Shown: positions 1 to 11,290 of the stretch, in pieces
How the letters are laid out: every line of letters begins with the position of its first letter
Numbering within the stretch: position 1 is the stretch's first letter
Assembly: GCF_001949145.1 (NCBI RefSeq)
Contig: NW_019091418.1
Coordinates: 3,238,074-3,267,319, forward strand
DNA: 29,246 nucleotides
DNA from: Acanthaster planci
Taxonomy: Eukaryota; Echinodermata; Asteroidea; Valvatida; Acanthasteridae
Reading direction: 5' to 3'
Notes under the pieces: generated by a model
What the model saw: only the letters and a program-made list of their open reading frames with translations
The model's database searches: none
Told to the model about the DNA's origin: nothing
Position numbers and translations under genes: made by a program

Positions 1-3000
1 TTGCTGTTCTCAAGATGGTGCCTAGTCTTTTTTAAATTGCCAAAACCCATTGATTTTTTCACCACTTTTCCAAAGTCATTACAAGGAAAGAGCCATGTTG
101 GACAAGAGAAGTTAAAAGTTGGTACATGTACATGAACATTTAGTTATAAAGGTTTTAAAAATCTATAGATTGATTTCACAAGCAATGAAGAATTAATCCA
201 GTTTTTGCATGTGAACAATTACCAGTCATACATATCCAAGTCATGTAAGTGAAGACAAATAATGACAGTGGTCTCCATAATGTTCTAACTCCCAACTTTT
301 TACTTTCTAATGGTTTAGTTGATTTTCGTCTTTATCACCTCATTTTTTTGTGTTGTAAAATTCAAAAAAGAAAATTCCAGGCAGCCTTCATAGAGGGAAA
401 TTGGCAAGGAGATTAAACTTTTGCACATTGTTCCTCAAATGTTTTTATGGCTATATTACAGCATAGTTTTTTTTACTTAATTAACGGTAATCATTTATTT
501 GTTAATAATCATGTTTGAGTAGACAATGTGCATTGTTTAACTAAAACAAAATAATCCCATCTTTTAAGTCTGTCCTATTTTGAATATAATAGGCAGTGCA
601 GAATATTGTAAAAGGATGCAGTTCTAAGTTCATTCTGTACCGGTACCTACCAGCATTTTATTTCTGGCTACCACAAATGAAATATAAACAGGCATAGGGG
701 ATTTCACATGGCCATGGAGTTTGATATTGTATACCGGAAGGAAAGATGAGATGAAATTATTATTAAACTCAACAAATAAAAGAAGCTCTACAATGCTTCA
801 TACAAACTTTGCATACAATAGTCATACATGCTTTGTAGATAAGCAGAGTTCACCAGATATTTATTGTTATTACCTGCATGTTTATAATACCAGTATATTG
901 GGGGTCATTCATGGGAAGTATTTCCCAATGAACTATCATGTCATTTGTGGCAGTAATTTATTTGTACGGGTTGTTGACTGACGTTTGTTCAAAGTTAAGT
1001 AGAGACCTGTATAAACCTGTAATACAAATCCTTATTCTCTGTCTCTTTCAGAAGAAAAACAGGAAAGCAAAGATTGGAGAAATGATTAGACTCCTTGCAT
1101 TACATTCTGGACATTCTGATTGACATTTTTAGCATTTTTCATTTGTAACATTTTATTAAAAAAAACTCCCAGTTGGCATCACATTGTATGTTGTTTAAAT
1201 CAGCCATAGCAAATCCTCAATACATCAAAAGGACGCCTGTGTCATTTTGGAGTATGTGTACTTTCAAATATTTTCCCTCCTGTCATGTAGACTCTTCTTC
1301 TACATCTCTGACAGCATTGCCCTACCCTTTGCGCATCTGTACCCACCCTTGCCTTCTAGTCTAGATACCCAACTTAAACTCCCTTACAGACTCTTTGCTA
1401 TCCTTAACAACTCTACCCCTTCACCCCTTGCTGAGCTACATGTATACATACAACTTCTAGCTTCACCTCATGAGCTTGTTTGACCACAACCACTACCTCC
1501 TAGTTTTAAAATCGGCAAGATTAACACATATCAAGTCACCTCAAAGCATATCTACAAATCCTGCACATTTCCTATTGGATTGATGTACAGACGTGTACAT
1601 GTACCTCTCTTACCAGTTTCATGTCCCTTTTTTACTTCCTCGTACCCCCACCCCATCTCCTCAAGTCTTTAGTAAAGGATGGTGCTCCTTATCCAGCACC
1701 TCATCAGAGAGGATGCCCAGGGTCTGTTCTCAGGGTTGTCAAGCAATCCCTGGTGGGCTATTTTAAGGTATGACTGAAGCATGAGTCATACGATTGGAAT
1801 GCACATCATATCAATCAAATAGACAACTATCACCCTTGGTTGCTTGAGGTGTGTGGTGTGTTCTTGAAGTGTCCAAGGTCTGCTCGTACCTGGATGGCCT
1901 GTAGTACATACAGCAAGATATTGATCAATTGGCTGTTTCATCGTCATCAGATGTGGTGGTTGGGTGGGGTTCATGGAGGCAGTTGGCAGAATGTTTGGAA
2001 TGTGTCTGCCTAATGAATTATAACGACCTAAAACAAGATGCTCTATTATCAAGTAATGGATATGATGCTTAGAGATGACACTGTATTAAAACACTTGTCC
2101 AAAAGTATACGCATAAATTGTAAAACAATTATGATACCTTCCAAAAATCAGTATTTGGAGTGCTCACCTCATCGTGGCACAGATCCAGTAATCAACCTGG
2201 AGATTTTCAAGGATAGCATGCATGCACAGATTTTGTGTATTTACAGTTCGAAGTTGCATTTTACCAAACTGTGATTATTTATCAAAAATTCAATTCTTTT
2301 GCTCTACAGCCAATCCACCTGCATTTGTTCTGTGTGTAGATTAGTTGATGTGTGTCAAGCTGTTGATGCAGACTGGAGCCAGAAAAATTAATATGTTGGA
2401 TGAAATAAATCACTATGAATTCAGTGTCTTCTACACTCTATTTGGTTAACTTCCACAGTTGAAGGACTTTCAACTTAAAAAAAACATCTAGCTCAAATAA
2501 AGCCACTCGTTGAATGCCAATCAATTTATGTGTAACACAATTGGAGGTTGCAGGTTGCAGGTCGCATTGTAACCACATCCATACAAGAAGGAAACGCCAG
2601 GAAAAATTGGTTCTGCATTAAATAATTTATCACTGGCTTTTAGGAACCAATCAGAGGTGGAAGTACACATACATGTATTCCTTTAAACAGGCATAGTGTG
2701 AAAAGCCTTTCAACAAATATGTGATATCTTTAAAAGTATTGATGGACCAAACAAAGGAAACTTAAGACAGTCAACTGAGTACAGATTTACATAAAACGGT
2801 CCAAATTAAGCCACAATTACCGTGCCTAAATTTCATCCCATTGAAAAAAGTTGCAGTCGCAGATACTTTCAGGTCAGGTTAAGGTGTAAGAAAACTTTTT
2901 TCAACATGAACAACTGCCTATAACTTCCCATTACATCACCTGATGCTGAGTCATTCCATGGTAAAGATGCTTGCATCATAGCAGTGCTACATGTACATCT

Positions 3001-3925
3001 GTGCCTTGCCTCACAGCATCCAAGTACTATGATTATCATCAGTGTTGTAAATCCAACACCCTGGGAGCTTTGATAGAACTCCAGACATTACTGGTGAAAA
3101 TAGCGTGCCTGCGGTCAGACAATGTGTGTTAGGGAGGTTAAGAACGTGACGGGGAAACTGTGTTTGGTCGGGATATGTTGACATTAGTCGGAGGTTTGCA
3201 GTTGATTGCTAGAGACAGAGAGAGAAGCTTTATACAAAGCAGCGATGATAGTTTGATGTAGTGGTGGGATATCAGATTGTATCACACAGCTTGCTGTTCC
3301 AGGTAGATAACTCATGATCAAAGTTTGCAATGGAAGACATTACTTGTCAGTGATGGAAATGAGAAAACAAAATTGACTACCAAATTTGCTAATTATATTT
3401 TCATTTGATTAGCATTTTGATGAAATTGGCTAGCAAAAAATAAATGGGCCTAATTCAGTACCATTATAACATGGCATCAGTTTTAATATCCACTGATATG
3501 TACACCAAGGCTAAACACTGGAACAACACACAGGTATGATATGTAGCATGGTTGTTGGTTATGGTTCTGACCAAAAATTGGGTGGAAAAACAAATTTTTA
3601 CTCAAGGGGAGATTAAAAAAATCCCGCCATCAGCGAGTCCCTACTCATGATTTTTTGGAGTGGAGCATTTTAGCTCCTGAGATGTTCTACATTTGACCTA
3701 GAACGCTTGGTGACTTACACATAAGTCAAATATTTAACAAGAAAAGGGAAATGGGATACATCACTGCCTATTGCACAGATCAGAAGTCACTACCAGAGTT
3801 GGTGCTTTCATTGAGGTCTGACAAATGTTCCTCAGCATTTCGAACGGCTTTGATTTTGGCCTCTTGCAAGCTACATAACCCACAGTAAAGAACAATGTCT
3901 TCTGACTGATTCTCTTGTTTTAGCT
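1..3925. other. Non-coding A+T-rich DNA, no supported gene
   Basis: Stops are frequent in all six frames and the longest open frames are under 90 codons with no recognisable domain. Positions 1240-1680 are markedly pyrimidine-rich on the given strand (many short C and CT runs) and unlike their neighbours. A possible terminal exon at 1052-1123 is discussed as a finding. TACATGTA palindromes occur near 123, 1438, 1595, 2669 and 2993, and TACCGGTA at 638-645. A small hairpin (GTGTTG/CAACAC) lies at 3042-3059. Nothing else with clear structure was seen. Confidence 0.7.
1768..1791. promoter_or_regulatory. Perfect 8-bp hairpin carrying an AP-1 consensus
   Basis: GTATGACT and AGTCATAC form a perfect inverted repeat with an 8-nt loop. 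The right arm includes TGAGTCA (1782-1788), an exact match to the AP-1 (bZIP) consensus, and the left arm holds its half-site TGACT. A short match like this can occur by chance; the palindromic pairing is the only extra support. Confidence 0.3.
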
Positions 3926-3929
3926 ATGG

Positions 3930-4440
3930 CATATCTCTCTGCAGTTTTTCAACGGTGCTTTCGGCATTTTTGTTGCGCATTAATTACCAGGAAATGACAG
4001 AAAGTAACACGTGCGTGCAAAGCTGGTATCGCGCTTGGGGTGTATGTACCAACGTGTACTTCTTGGCGCCACTTATTCCGCATTTAATGTATATTTGTGC
4101 CTGATGTGTGCGCTCGTACCGTACTATACCGAACTACATGCGCTATATAATCCCACCAAATTGCAGCAACCTTGATTGTGTGCATGGTGCCGGCGGGGGT
4201 GGGTTGTGTAGCCATTGTTATGCATGATTTTACGAGAAATTTCCATTCGCAAAAATTGCACATCAATTTCATGTTTGGCTCGCTTTTTGTGCAAAATGTA
4301 TTGCATTTTGCGATGCAAATCCAGCTATATGTATGTCCATCACTGTTTGTACATGGACTAAAGTCATTGCGGTGTGCGCATTGTACAGGATTAATTGCAT
4401 ACCGGTTATCTATGCTTTGGTAGGATTTGCAGTGTATAAA
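3930..4440. promoter_or_regulatory. CpG-dense patch, candidate promoter or enhancer
   Basis: CpG dinucleotides are rare in most of the window but occur roughly two dozen times here. The patch contains a TATA-like TATATAA (4144-4150), a GC-rich KLF/SP-like box GGCGGGGGTGGG (4192-4203) and an exact POU octamer ATGCAAAT (4313-4320). The abundant TACATGTA palindrome is absent from about 3.0 to 5.3 kb. These features fit an unmethylated regulatory element or an upstream promoter. No start codon followed by a convincing coding exon is seen on either strand: the open frames across the patch (up to 83 codons) look like by-products of the changed composition. Whether it is a promoter, an enhancer or only a compositional patch cannot be told from sequence alone. 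Confidence 0.35.
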
Positions 4441-7400
4441 TCTATAGACACATTTGGCTTTTGCTGCAAATCAGTATTCAGTAAATGGTATAGGTGGAAT
4501 ATAACTACTCTGATGAGAACCATGATCGGACAACTTTATTACTATCAATAAGGATTTTTCACTGGTGTCTACTGGGTGCTGAAACCCTTTGCTGTCTTAA
4601 TTAAATATTACATATCTGCTGAGTGATAAGACAATGAAGAAAAAGACATCAAGTGATTTGAAAAATTGGATCATGAATTGAGAAATGTATGGGAAAAAGT
4701 GTGAATTGTTTTGAGAACCATATATGTTTTTATATGCTTAAGTTTTCATAAAGCTGAGAATTAATGAAATTTGAAGATAAATCCCTCAAATTCAGTAAAA
4801 CTTTAATGTGACAGAGATGAAGAGTTACCGTACATATTTTGGCACGGCAGTCTTTTGCACAGTAAACTTTTGAGCAATCGTGATTGAACCTGTAGCTGTT
4901 TGGTGTTCATTCTTCTTGCACACTGTATTCTGCCTGTGCAGCCAAATGGGGTGGAGCCTGGGCCACACTGCAGTCCAATCAGTGGTGGCCTTTTCACAAC
5001 TAGAGTTGCCTGTGACTATTTCATGTCTGCTATGACAGCATTAACTTTCTGGAGACATTGCGCTAAGCTGTGTAGTTAACACTTGAAATGAAAATATGCA
5101 AAGCCAGATCACTTTAGCAGCATCATGATTTACATGCATTCCTCATCTCACTTGTTTTCAGTTTCATGTCAGTTTTTGTTTTTGATTTACATGTTCATGT
5201 ATGTGGATAGGATTTGTGGAGGATTTGTAAGAAACAAGACAGGCCTGGCAGTAGAGGTACATGTGGATAAATCCTTGCATGATAATATGGTTTCATGTTA
5301 AATACATGTACAGTATATCACAGATTTGTAGTTGGCATGCTTTCATTAGTGGTTGATTTATTCTTTGCACCAGAGTTTTTCATTTTAAACCACACGCTTT
5401 TCAGAAAAGAAGAATGAAGTCAGAATTATTGCTTAATCACAGAGTGATGTGCTGTACATGTACATGGAGGAGTAAATCTACTTATTCCCAATAACCAGAA
5501 CTAACAGTATCTTTGCCTTGAAATCGTCACTATGAAAGGATGCAATCTGATTCATTCATCTTGAAGTTGATGTGTTGATTAGCATCAAATTTTTTTTCCC
5601 TTTAATGATCAATTGTTCTCTCCCTTGTACACACATACATGGACCAGTACACAAAAATATGCAACCATTTTATGGGGGCGATAAAAATGGAGATGTGAAT
5701 GAAAGCATAAGCCTGCAGTTTCTAATTTCTGTAGGGTGTTGTTGGTTTATTTAATGGATTGCTGTTTTTTCTGTGTCACCTTTCAGTATTGTGCACATTA
5801 TGCCGGTAGGATGTTTCATCACAATATTTGCAACGTATGGCTCGGCATGCAATACAATGACCAATCATCATTAAATATACCTTTTCTACAAACCCTAAGA
5901 CTGTCAAATGAAAGCTTCCAGACAGGGATCAATCACACTACATTGCTCACTAGAAGCAAAGTGCACTTAAAACAATTTTTTATTGACTAGGGTCAGCCAA
6001 CTGAAGTCAGCTCCTCTGAGCGTGCTCTGTTTATTCATGTCAGCTTCTTGGGCTGCTTCTTTACCTTGAGCTAAGAAGATAAATAAAAATGTTGAAGGTT
6101 TCCATCCTGTGGATGCTGGAACCAGTGAGTAATACACTGCCTTCCAGCAGGTATTCAAACTTAGTCTGTGTAGATCCTTGCGCTTTTCTCAGGATGCTTC
6201 TGCGAAATTTATTGCTGATCAATAAAAAACCGAAAGAAGTGGTAAGAGTACGCACACGATTGAAGCAGTGGCTGTACTGCAGTGTCCAACTGAATGGAAG
6301 AAATGAAAATCATGACACGCAAAGAGAGATTATGAATGGGACATATATGCACATGTATAATTGTGATACAGACCATTCATGGACTATTGAGTGCTGGATG
6401 ATTCATGTGTCAGTTGGTAACTTTGTAGTGTAATATCTCCATATCCTGCTAGTTAATAAAGTTACAGAGGCAAGATGTCTACCACTGCCATGTACATCTT
6501 ATGTACATTTGTATGTGTGTTTGTATGATAAAATTGGAATGTAAACATATTTATATTTGACTGTGTTAAGTAGGAATGCGAAGGTTCAACAAATGCTCTG
6601 GTCAGGGGTTTTGGTATCCAGAGAGTTACAGTAGTTGTTTTAACGAAAAAAATAAAATTTTTATCAAGGTATAGTTTTGCTTTTTATACATAGAAATTAA
6701 CAATTAAATCACTGTAATTGCCACTTTGTTACAAACCAAGTAACCAATTAGATGTTGGTTATATTGTACACGTACACAAACTGAACCATGTATGTGTACC
6801 GTAGTCTATCATATGTACACATGTAGTATGCATACATACATGTACATGTGGTCTTTGGGTGCTGATCTTATTTACTGGTACATATACTGCACTTCAACAT
6901 TAAGCACTTTGAAACATTTCAGGATTGGGTAAATGGAAAAGAAGACAGGTTTCATCATAACCAAACAGACCCCTGTACTGTTTAGTACAGTACCCTTTCA
7001 GTGATCTCATGTGTTCAATCATGGCTCATACATGTTGGTAACATTTGGAATATTTTGGTAAACCACATTCAATAGAACAAAAAAGCAGAACTTTGTCTTA
7101 TATAATTGAGATTACCGATGTGTACCAAGATCTCCCTAATGCTTCCATCGGATTGAAATGAAGTTCGTAGTTTTTTAAAGAAAATATTCTAAGTTTCAAT
7201 TTAATATGGAAATATTAAAATCAACAATTTCTGGCAATTTTGAAGAGAAATTAAATATTACCTCTGGGTTTTGTTTAAGTGGGACACACTGTACTGGTAC
7301 TACTGGAATGGGTCCTGTTAGTTTGCAGTCTGTTCACCTGACATTACTAGGTGTTCCCATTTATGATGCCATCCATGATATCTTAGGTGCAGTTTCTATG

Positions 7401-7640
7401 TGAATGGTTTATTGACATTGGAACAGAGAGCTTAAATATCCTTGGGTATTAATAAAAAGTGCAGCCAGCTTGGTCAGGAAATGGTGAGGTTTTGAAGAGT
7501 CTTGCATTGGTGTCCATGATGTATTTATGACAGGAAATGAAAGTATGATGGAAACTGTTCCGAAGGAGTTTAAATTTCTTGGCTTAGAACTACATGTAGC
7601 AAGGATAAGGGTTGTACTCTTCTGGAAAAGAATATATTGT
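4441..7640. other. Non-coding A+T-rich DNA
   Basis: No gene is supported. The longest open frame (6089-6433, 114 codons, plus strand) shows no recognisable family, low-complexity composition or good exon boundaries, and is treated as chance. Splice-like signals occur, for example a pyrimidine tract ending in AG before 5788 and GTGAGT near 6126, but they do not bound a consistent coding frame. TACATGTA palindromes lie near 5302, 5456, 6837 and 7591. Confidence 0.7.
6811..6850. repeat. Long alternating purine/pyrimidine tract around TACATGTA
   Basis: Positions 6811-6825 and 6826-6850 are each strictly alternating purine/pyrimidine, with a single phase break at 6825/6826, giving 40 nt of such DNA. 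The tract includes TGCA, CATACATA and TACATGTA motifs. Alternating tracts of this kind are known to favour left-handed or easily unwound DNA; that is a general property and not shown here. It is the longest member of the TACATGTA-type tracts in the window. Confidence 0.6.
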
Positions 7641-7650
7641 AAGGGTTGGG

Positions 7651-7682
7651 TTGATCCAGGTTTGGATTGATCCAGGTTTGGA
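7651..7682 (+). repeat. Perfect 16-bp tandem duplication
   Basis: The unit TTGATCCAGGTTTGGA occurs twice with no mismatch (7651-7666 and 7667-7682). It looks like a recent replication-slippage duplication in otherwise unique non-coding DNA. Confidence 0.9.
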
Positions 7683-7894
7683 TTATGAGGTGGTAGAGTT
7701 TTCAAAAAGGGGGTATAGCAGGCATCTGTTCAAGACTTTTTACAGAAGACAAGCCTCAGGGTTGATGAGATATGGATGTGAGAATGAAAACATGCAGTGT
7801 TTCACACAAGTAAATCCTCAACCTTGCATCAGTGCCAAGATTAATTAAGCCTTAGGTAGAATTAGCCTTAGGTATGTAAATCCTGCTCTATAGC

Positions 7895-7962
7895 ATTGTT
7901 GAGATGGCTCAGCCTGGATAAAAGTCTTTAATATGTGAACTTCTGGGTTGAACTTGTCCAAG
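7895..7962 (+). repeat. Decayed tRNA-derived SINE head
   Basis: The sequence TGGCTCAGCCTGG at 7905-7917 matches the RNA polymerase III A-box consensus (TRGCNNAGYNGG) with one extra base. About 30 nt downstream, GGGTTGAAC (7945-7953) resembles a B box (GGTTCRA core) with one change. The order and spacing fit an internal pol III promoter inherited from a tRNA. No cloverleaf can be drawn and no tail or target-site duplication was found, so this is at most an old SINE remnant; chance similarity is possible. Confidence 0.3.
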
Positions 7963-9049
7963 GGGTGAATTACAAGTAAATCAAGTGTAAAACTGTGTGT
8001 GAAAAAACATGGGTTTGAACAATAAAATACTCGGGGCAGCCACTGGTTTGTCCGTGGTTGAGGTCAACCTGGGTTGGACAGATGCAATTGTGAAAAGGCT
8101 TTTGTATTCCTTTTTTTGTGGGTGAGTGGTTAAAACAAGAATATTTTCCTGTTACAGCAGAATTGTTAGCCTGCTTTCTCTGTTTGTTAGTGAATGGTCT
8201 AATTATTGTGATGAAAGTGACCTGTCGTGCATGCTTCTAAAAATAAAGGTACCGGTAGCCAATGGACCTTGAAACAAAGGAAGGCAATATGTGCCAATTT
8301 CTACGGGTTTGAAAAGTGGACTTGATAATCCAAAAACTGATGGTTCTTTCACAGTGGAAAAAGAATGGAAGTGTGAAAAAAGGAGTGTTCCCCAGGATGG
8401 TCTATTAGTCCAACCTCATGGGCATGGCCAGATTGCCTGGCCCAAGTTGGAACCAAATGGTACCAAAATATGGTAATTTTTTTCAAACTTCAACACTGGG
8501 TTTTTCAAGTCGGCAACAATGAATTTCTTATCGCATCAGTACAATCATGTTTTAGAATGTGTGGTTCATGTCTTTCTTTTGCACAGCCTAATCAATTTTT
8601 TGCAAATGGAACTTCTGTTGTTCCATATGCTCCAAAGTTCAAGAAAAGCACATCCTGTCATGGAAACACCGGCAATCCTTTGTGGGATGCTGGAACATGC
8701 TTTATGATTGGTCAGATTGTTTTAGGTTTGTGACATAATAGACCGTCCAAAGATGGTAATACTCCGGACTGGTAATGCAGCTTTTCCAACTAGAGGGATA
8801 GTGTACAGATAAAGCTGAGAAATGTTACAGGGGTCACTTATTGGCAAATGTATTAAGTGTCAGATGACAAAGGCAGGGCGAGAATTGATTGAATCTACAT
8901 GTAAATTAGTACATTTACTGTACCTGATAAAATTGCTGTTTAAAAATTAATTGATTTGCAGTTATGTTGAATTTTTCATGCTTGAAGATTAGCCTTACAG
9001 AATGCACCAAAAATCATATATGGTGGAGTTTAGTCATTTCACATTTTCT
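7963..9049. other. Non-coding A+T-rich DNA
   Basis: The 87-codon open frame at 8470-8733 shows no motif that I recognise and is overlapped by another frame of similar length, so it is not called. TACCGGTA occurs at 8250-8257 and TACATGTA near 8897. No other structure was seen. Confidence 0.65.
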
Positions 9050-9479
9050 GAGTGATAGTCATTATTACAATTATATTGCAGTACAGTGTACGTATCAATA
9101 GGTATTATATCACCACAGCTATAGTTGATAAGAGATTCTTAATGAGTTTGGTTGTATCCGTCCGAGTGATAGTTGTTGTTACAATTATATTGCAGTACAT
9201 ATCAATAGGTATTATAACACCACAGCTATAGTTGATAAGAGATTTTGAATGAGTTTGGTTGTATCCGTCTGAGTGTTACAATTATATTGCAGTACATATC
9301 AATAGGTATTCTATCACCACAGCTATAGTTGATAAGAGATTCTTAACGAGTTTGGTTGTATCCGTCCGTCCGAGTGATAGTCGTTGTTACAATTATATTG
9401 CAGTACATATCAATAGGTATTCTATCACCACAGCTATAGTTGATAAGAGATTCTGAATGAGTTTAGTTGCATCCATCCC
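9050..9479 (+). repeat. Minisatellite: four tandem copies of a ~107-bp unit
   Basis: Four successive copies begin with GAGTG and share a core that runs through ACAATTATATTGCAGTAC, TATCAATAGGTATT, CCACAGCTATAGTTGATA and GAGTTT(G/A)GTTG. Boundaries are about 9050-9163 (114 bp, with a 7-nt insertion near GTACAGTGTACG), 9164-9270 (107 bp), 9271-9371 (101 bp, lacking about 10 nt after GAGTG but with an extra CCGT at its end) and 9372-9479 (108 bp). Copies 3 and 4 share TATTCTATC where copies 1 and 2 have TATTATA, so the array probably grew in steps. Each unit also contains TATCA...TGATA, a short potential hairpin around the CCACAGCTATAGT segment. The high identity suggests recent origin. The unit is much longer than CRISPR repeats and has no spacers. 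Confidence 0.95.
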
Positions 9480-10129
9480 AGTGGAGGCCGCCAAATATTG
9501 ATGATGATAATGCAGGACATACGGTGCGTTTACAGTTATATTTCTATTATATCTGTTATCAAGGAGCCAGTTTAGTATTCAAACAGCACATGCCCAAAGT
9601 GAAGCACAGCTGAGGTCATTTAAATGCCCCTGTGATGCGTGCTTTATCATCGTAGTCCCTTCGTGAACTTTTGCAATTAGTGCTTTGTTACCGAATGACC
9701 TTGCTTTTTGTAATATCAAACTGGCTCATCATAAAGATGAGACAGAATTTGCTAAAAATGTATAAAAATGAGAGAAATTCAATCAAAGTATTGTATTTCT
9801 TGCAAGAAACATATATGAAGTTCATTGCAGGTTTTCTTGTTACAGAAAGACTTGTTGACTTGTTCATTTGATGAGTGATTTTATACTAGTGACTCATCAA
9901 AGTATCATACACTCAAGTGCTTCATTGATTGAAAAATCAAATGATTAATGCTTCAAATTCTTCTGTCCATGTGTCCAGTTGATACCCGATAAACACAATT
10001 TCCCTCATTCCTTCCACACCACTGATAAAAATCTCAAATTGGAATTCATCGTCCAATATTGCTCACACACTACCCAAGGTGTTTAATTCCTCAATATCAA
10101 TTTTTCCCCCTCCCAACACCCTAGAGCCT

Positions 10130-10420
10130 GGAGGCATTCCTTACGTCGTAAAGTAGCTGTCTCTTTGCATATAATTTCTGTGAAAAAAATATTGGCGGAG
10201 CACTCTTTTTAGTAGCCTAAGGCCGTATTTCATATCATTGATTAATTGCATCTCTTGGGCTTTCAAGAAAATCTAGCAGGCAGGTCAACAACCCGTAGAG
10301 CATAGACCTGTATGGCTTGGCATGGCAGAGTAGTGGTTTTAGCCGGTAGTCTGAGTCTTAGAATGAACAGTCAACGGACAATTGAATCAATATCATCTTG
10401 ACTGTCAAGTTACAGGGGAG
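10130..10420. promoter_or_regulatory. Enhancer-like high-complexity block
   Basis: Within A+T-rich surroundings this block has mixed composition and a concentration of motifs typical of animal developmental enhancers: an octamer-like TTTGCATATAATT (10165-10177) and GATTAATTGCATC (10239-10251) with homeodomain-type ATTA cores. There are no repeats and no TACATGTA. This rests on appearance only; conservation cannot be judged from one sequence. Confidence 0.2.
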
Positions 10421-11099
10421 GCTGAGGGGTTGGGCTCTGTAGCAGACTGGATAATTACAGCTTTTGGGATTACCTGAAAGCTGACAGCTTGGTGTGTTGC
10501 AATGGGAATTTGTTTAAACAATCTTGCCTGCGGATTTGTTGATGGAGACATCCATGTTGATACTTTGAGTGCTCTGGATAGAAACTTGATACCAGACTCT
10601 GCTCAATTAAGGTTTTTTTTTTCTGTTTCTGAACTCTGGAACTTCCACAGAGTTCTCACAATGTACATGTACCAGCTCATTTTAAACTCAATTTCTGTGT
10701 TGAGAGGCATGTTACACTTTTTTGTTGTAGAGTGGGTTGAAAGGAAACTGATGAAAACATCAAGTTGCAGCTGCTGGTAGAGCTTGGAAGCATTTTTATT
10801 ATGAACTTATTTGCATTTTTTTCTGTATAAATATCTCAACTACTCCTCAGTATACTGTTACTCGATTTACACTTGTCCTAAAAACAAGTTTGTACATGCA
10901 GTCTCTTATGAGGGCAACGGATTTGTGCATGTCTGGATATTATTAGCCTAGCAGGGTGTAATCAATTGTAATTTTGTTTGGTAGTCATGCTGTGTGCACA
11001 CATACTGCTAGTTGGTTGTGTGATTGTCATTTAGACATTCATACCTACATAGTTGACATATATTCGGTAGGGATGTTTGATTTCAAACACAGAGTGTTA

Positions 11100-11290
11100 A
11101 TATGATGTGAAGACCCTCTCTCAAGGTTGACTTTTTCTGCTCATATCTCCCTCCTTCTCCAGAGCTGAGAGGAATAAAAAGTCAGCAGCCTTTTCAACCT
11201 GACATTTATGTAACTGTTGGGCCAGTGGGCAGATGAATAAATAATTACCAAGCCTTCAGCTGTCTGATTACTTGTATGTCCAGGAGTAAA
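11100..11290. promoter_or_regulatory. Enhancer-like high-complexity block
   Basis: This block holds AATAAATAATTACC (11236-11249) with a homeodomain-type TAATTA, and CAGCTG (11259-11264), an E box recognised by bHLH factors. Sequence complexity is high and TACATGTA is absent. It resembles conserved non-coding elements near developmental genes, but this is an impression that needs a cross-species alignment. Confidence 0.2.

Noticed and set aside
6089-6433. 114-codon plus frame with GTGAGT and GTAAGA donor-like signals inside
   Set aside because: The implied intron is only about 70 nt, the internal exon about 48 nt, and the protein shows no family; several short frames overlap on the minus strand.
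9259-9456. Frame with a repeated peptide (YNYIAVHINRYSITTAIVDK twice)
   Set aside because: The peptide repeats because two copies of the tandem unit are 111 bp apart, a multiple of three; the other copies are out of frame, so it is not a protein repeat.
9050-9479. CRISPR-like array
   Set aside because: The repeats are about 107 bp and contiguous with no unique spacers, and the window is from an animal-like genome.
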